17,637 nucleotides of DNA from DATBWZ01 sp036514535 (GTDB taxonomy: Bacteria; JAMCPX01; DATBWZ01): NCBI GenBank assembly GCA_036514535.1, contig DATBWZ010000030.1:1-17637 (forward strand), read 5' to 3'. Every line of letters begins with the position of its first letter. Position 1 is the first letter of the stretch. Positions 14,871-17,637 of this stretch are shown piece after piece. The notes beneath the pieces are model-generated. The model was given only the letters and a program-made list of their open reading frames with translations, was not told the origin of the DNA and searched no databases. The position numbers and the translations under genes are program-made.

Positions 14871-17637
14871 ATGGCTAAACCAAAAATACTTATTGTAGAC
14901 CCCGACGAAAAGAATTTGAGGCTTCTTGCCATCAGCCTTAAGAAAGCAAATTTTAATGTAACTATAACCACGGATGGAAAGGACGCTCTTCAGAAGACAG
15001 AATCCCTGAAGCCCGATCTGATTATTTCAGAGACAGATCTTAATTCTGTAAGCGGTTTTGAATTACTGAAAACATTGCGTGAAAACCCTGTATTTAAAGA
15101 TACTCCTTTCATTTATCTTACCAGAAACAAAAGCGTGGATGAGAAGGTAAAAGGATTAAAACTCGGAGCAAATGATTATCTTACAAAACCAATTTATCTG
15201 AGGGAGATTATCACAAGGGTGAAGATTCTCCTTGAGAGAGTTGAACAGAACAAAATAGGGATGGGAGCCGACAGGGGTTTCTCCGGAGATCTCGGCAAGA
15301 TCGGCGTTGTAGAAGTTATTCAAACGCTGGAACTTGCGAACAAAACAGCCATAATGCACCTTGCTTACATTGGACACAAGGGCGTAATATATTTCAAGAA
15401 AGGGAAAATAGTTCATTCTGAGGTAGGAAAGGTAAAAGGAGAAAAAGCTTTCTATATGATGCTTAATTGGTTTGAGGGAGCATTCCAGGTTGAATTTACA
15501 GAGCACAACATAATAGAGACCATAACAATAAGCAACCAGGGACTTCTAATGGAAGGGTTAAGACGAATAGACGAGTGGAAGCAACTGCAGGAGATTATCC
15601 CCTCCCTTGATACTGTTCTAGTGATAGATTCACAGGCGATTCTAAGCGAACATCCTGAGCAATTCCCGTCAAAGGTAGAAAATTTTCTCGCAGAATTCGA
15701 CGGTAAGAAAGCCATTATTGATGTTATTGAGAGCTTGGCCATTGATGAGATAGAAGCTCTGAAAATGGTTTCCCAGTTATACTTCCAGGGATTTCTTGTA
15801 GAGTCTTCCAGCCCGGCAGATGCTAAAAAGGTTGCATACTATTACCCGACAAGGGCTGCAGCGAATGTTGAAGAAAAAACAGGGGCGCAGAAAGAAGGGA
15901 AAAAATGGGAGTCAGAAGCACAGGAGTTTCTTAAGCCCCCTGGCGAGGAGATGGGGGAGGATACCGCATTTTTGATGCCTCCTATGGATGAGGAACCACT
16001 CGTGGAACAAAGATCCGATCCTCCTAAACCCAGGACAGAGCCACTACCGGTACTGGAAGCGGGAGAGAAAAAAGAAACAAAGGAGAAGGGGGTTTATATA
16101 AAAAACTATCCCGCTCCCAAAAACAAACAGACAGCAATTACAGAGACGGTTTCACTGAAAGAACAAATCTCCTCAGAAAAGCTGCTGTCTAATTCCGAAC
16201 CGCAGAAACCAGATCTTCAACAAGGCACTCTTGCCATGACTACAGCAAGGCCTGACGGTTCATGGCTGAGGCTGCTTTTAATCATTTCATTAGTTGTTTT
16301 TGTTTTTTTTATCCCTATTATCATTTATTTTGTTCCGAACCTCAGGGAGGAAGCATCTGGAATTCTTAAATCCTTTTCCGGAGGCGATTCTTCCCCTGCA
16401 CTTTTACCGGACGCTAAGATGCATCTTGAAGTAGTTAAGAAATTGATGCAGTTGGGCAGTGCCGATGCCTTTAGTAATGCAGAAATTGAATTGAGAAGCG
16501 CCATTGCGCTTCAGCCAGAACATCCGGATGTGATATCCGACGCTTCTGCTTTTTATTTGGAATGGGGAAATGCCAGCGATAAAAATGCCCTGATTAACAA
16601 AGCGCTTTCGTTTGCTGAAAATGGATTGAAGCGGTTTCCGGAAAACAACCGTCTTCTTTTTGCTAAAGCAAAGGCTTTAGGATATCTTGGCAGATTTTCG
16701 GATGCAGAATCTATCGTAAACAAACTTTTGCAGAAGGACGTTAATAATCCAGAATCTTACATGTTATCATCTATGATATACATTAACAGCAATGATAAGA
16801 TTGATGAAGCAGTAAAACTCTTTTACAAATTCCTTGAAATATCTCCGCCAGATAACTTAACCTATATTGAATTTGTTGAACAGCTTATCAAAAAGAATCG
16901 TCTCAACGACGCGGAGGCAGTATTAAAAAAGATTAATGGTATTGTTTCAAAAGATAAGAGAGTTCTTTACATGCTTGGAACTGTTCAGGAGAAAAATGGT
17001 AAATATAAGGAGGCCGTCAATTCTTTTAAAATATTGCTTGAAGCGGACAAAAATAATATGGATGCAAGGATTCGGATAGCAAATCTCCAGATCAGAAATT
17101 ACGATTACAATGATGCCGTGTATTTTCTTGAAGATGTTTTAAAGGGAGCAGATATTTCTGAGGACAAAATTCTTGAAGCAAAATACCTTCTTGGTAAAGC
17201 GTACGAAGGAATGAAACAAACTGATAAGGCGCTTAATTATTATAGTGCTGTAATTTCAAAACAGCCTGATTTCAGAGATGCCAAGGATTGCTATGAAAGG
17301 CTGAAGCCCCCTGTGAAAAAGGCTCAGATAGAAGTTCCCATGGTGTCGCCCTATGAGGTTGCTCTTAAAAATGGCAGGGGGTATTATAAACAGGGCGATC
17401 TTCGTAACGCTGTCAGGGAATTTCAAAAAGCAGCGCAACTCAATCCTAAAAGCGATGAAGCGCTCGTTGAACTTGGAGCAGTCCTTTTTGATCTTGGAGA
17501 GGATGTTGATGCCATTCTTAAACTCACAAGAGCAGTTACTTTGAATTCCAAAAACTCAAGGGCATTACTGCTGCTCGGTAATATATATTACACGAGGGGC
17601 GAAAACGACAAAGCAGTTAATTATTATAAAAATTTTT
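14871..17637 (+). CDS. Receiver-PATAN (DUF4388)-transmembrane-TPR protein, 3' end outside window
   Basis: The frame is open from the ATG at 14871 to the window edge (922 codons seen, no stop). Residues 4-125 form a receiver domain with acidic D10/D12, T84 and K106 (YLTKP), but the phosphoacceptor position in LIISETDL is Glu54. Residues 137-237 match PATAN/DUF4388: FSGDLGKIGVVEVIQTLEL, GVIYFKKGKIVHSE, LNWFEGAFQVEF and the closing LLMEGLRRIDEW. A small helical unit (about 238-312, ending LYFQGFLVE) follows, as is common in such proteins. A charged, Pro-rich, low-complexity linker runs to about 463. One transmembrane helix spans 468-488 after WLR; basic residues before it suggest N-terminus inside and TPRs outside. 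From about 505 onward, at least eight TPR-like helical pairs are visible, such as KYKEAVNSFKILLEADKNN and DLRNAVREFQKAAQLNPKS. Function unknown; an assembly or signalling scaffold is plausible. Confidence 0.85.
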   Translation, partial: MAKPKILIVDPDEKNLRLLAISLKKANFNVTITTDGKDALQKTESLKPDLIISETDLNSVSGFELLKTLRENPVFKDTPFIYLTRNKSVDEKVKGLKLGANDYLTKPIYLREIITRVKILLERVEQNKIGMGADRGFSGDLGKIGVVEVIQTLELANKTAIMHLAYIGHKGVIYFKKGKIVHSEVGKVKGEKAFYMMLNWFEGAFQVEFTEHNIIETITISNQGLLMEGLRRIDEWKQLQEIIPSLDTVLVIDSQAILSEHPEQFPSKVENFLAEFDGKKAIIDVIESLAIDEIEALKMVSQLYFQGFLVESSSPADAKKVAYYYPTRAAANVEEKTGAQKEGKKWESEAQEFLKPPGEEMGEDTAFLMPPMDEEPLVEQRSDPPKPRTEPLPVLEAGEKKETKEKGVYIKNYPAPKNKQTAITETVSLKEQISSEKLLSNSEPQKPDLQQGTLAMTTARPDGSWLRLLLIISLVVFVFFIPIIIYFVPNLREEASGILKSFSGGDSSPALLPDAKMHLEVVKKLMQLGSADAFSNAEIELRSAIALQPEHPDVISDASAFYLEWGNASDKNALINKALSFAENGLKRFPENNRLLFAKAKALGYLGRFSDAESIVNKLLQKDVNNPESYMLSSMIYINSNDKIDEAVKLFYKFLEISPPDNLTYIEFVEQLIKKNRLNDAEAVLKKINGIVSKDKRVLYMLGTVQEKNGKYKEAVNSFKILLEADKNNMDARIRIANLQIRNYDYNDAVYFLEDVLKGADISEDKILEAKYLLGKAYEGMKQTDKALNYYSAVISKQPDFRDAKDCYERLKPPVKKAQIEVPMVSPYEVALKNGRGYYKQGDLRNAVREFQKAAQLNPKSDEALVELGAVLFDLGEDVDAILKLTRAVTLNSKNSRALLLLGNIYYTRGENDKAVNYYKNF

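Noticed and set aside
1..17637. CRISPR arrays, insertion sequences, tRNA or rRNA genes, attachment sites
   Set aside because: Reading both strands showed no regularly spaced repeats, no transposase-like protein, no terminal inverted repeats and no tRNA- or rRNA-like segment; coding density leaves almost no room.

Overview
The window is a compact piece of chromosome (roughly 44-45% G+C by eye) from a Gram-negative-type bacterium. Protein style and gene content (tetrameric-type GlyQ/GlyS, pyruvate phosphate dikinase, bacterial PolX with a PHP domain, a receiver-PATAN protein) suggest a Nitrospirota (Thermodesulfovibrio-like) or deltaproteobacterial lineage. This is inference from protein flavour; there is no rRNA or other marker in the window. 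No insertion sequence, prophage, tRNA, rRNA or CRISPR array was seen, and no gap between genes exceeds about 90 bases.

Layout, left to right. (1) The 3' end of an RNase R gene overlaps a dGTPase-type HD phosphohydrolase gene (dgt) by ATGA. (2) Next come an APC-family permease fused to a C-terminal universal-stress (USP) domain and a PolX-type DNA polymerase with a PHP phosphoesterase domain; each has its own -10 element almost touching the start codon. (3) A lone trpF lies on the minus strand, convergent with polX (4 bases apart) and divergent from glyQ. (4) glyQ-glyS-ppdK form a tightly overlapping operon: both subunits of glycyl-tRNA synthetase, then pyruvate phosphate dikinase. (5) A textbook sigma-70-like promoter drives a MoxR/CoxD-type AAA+ ATPase and a CoxE-like VWA protein, the usual chaperone-like pair, followed by a likely intrinsic terminator. 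(6) The right edge holds the first 922 codons of a large membrane protein: receiver domain, PATAN (DUF4388) domain, disordered linker, one transmembrane helix and many TPR repeats. It is cut by the window end.

The genes are mostly housekeeping: RNA turnover, dNTP pool control, DNA repair, tryptophan synthesis, translation and the pyruvate/PEP node. I see no clear new multi-gene system. The observations most worth checking are: four genes with a -10 hexamer 5-9 bases before ATG and no Shine-Dalgarno sequence (probable leaderless mRNAs); an in-phase A_AAA_AAA slippery heptamer in polX, with an upstream SD-like element, that would give a polymerase-only product after -1 slippage; a four-cysteine zinc-ribbon-like insert in the PEP/pyruvate domain of PpdK; and a Glu in place of the phosphoacceptor Asp in the receiver of the TPR membrane protein.
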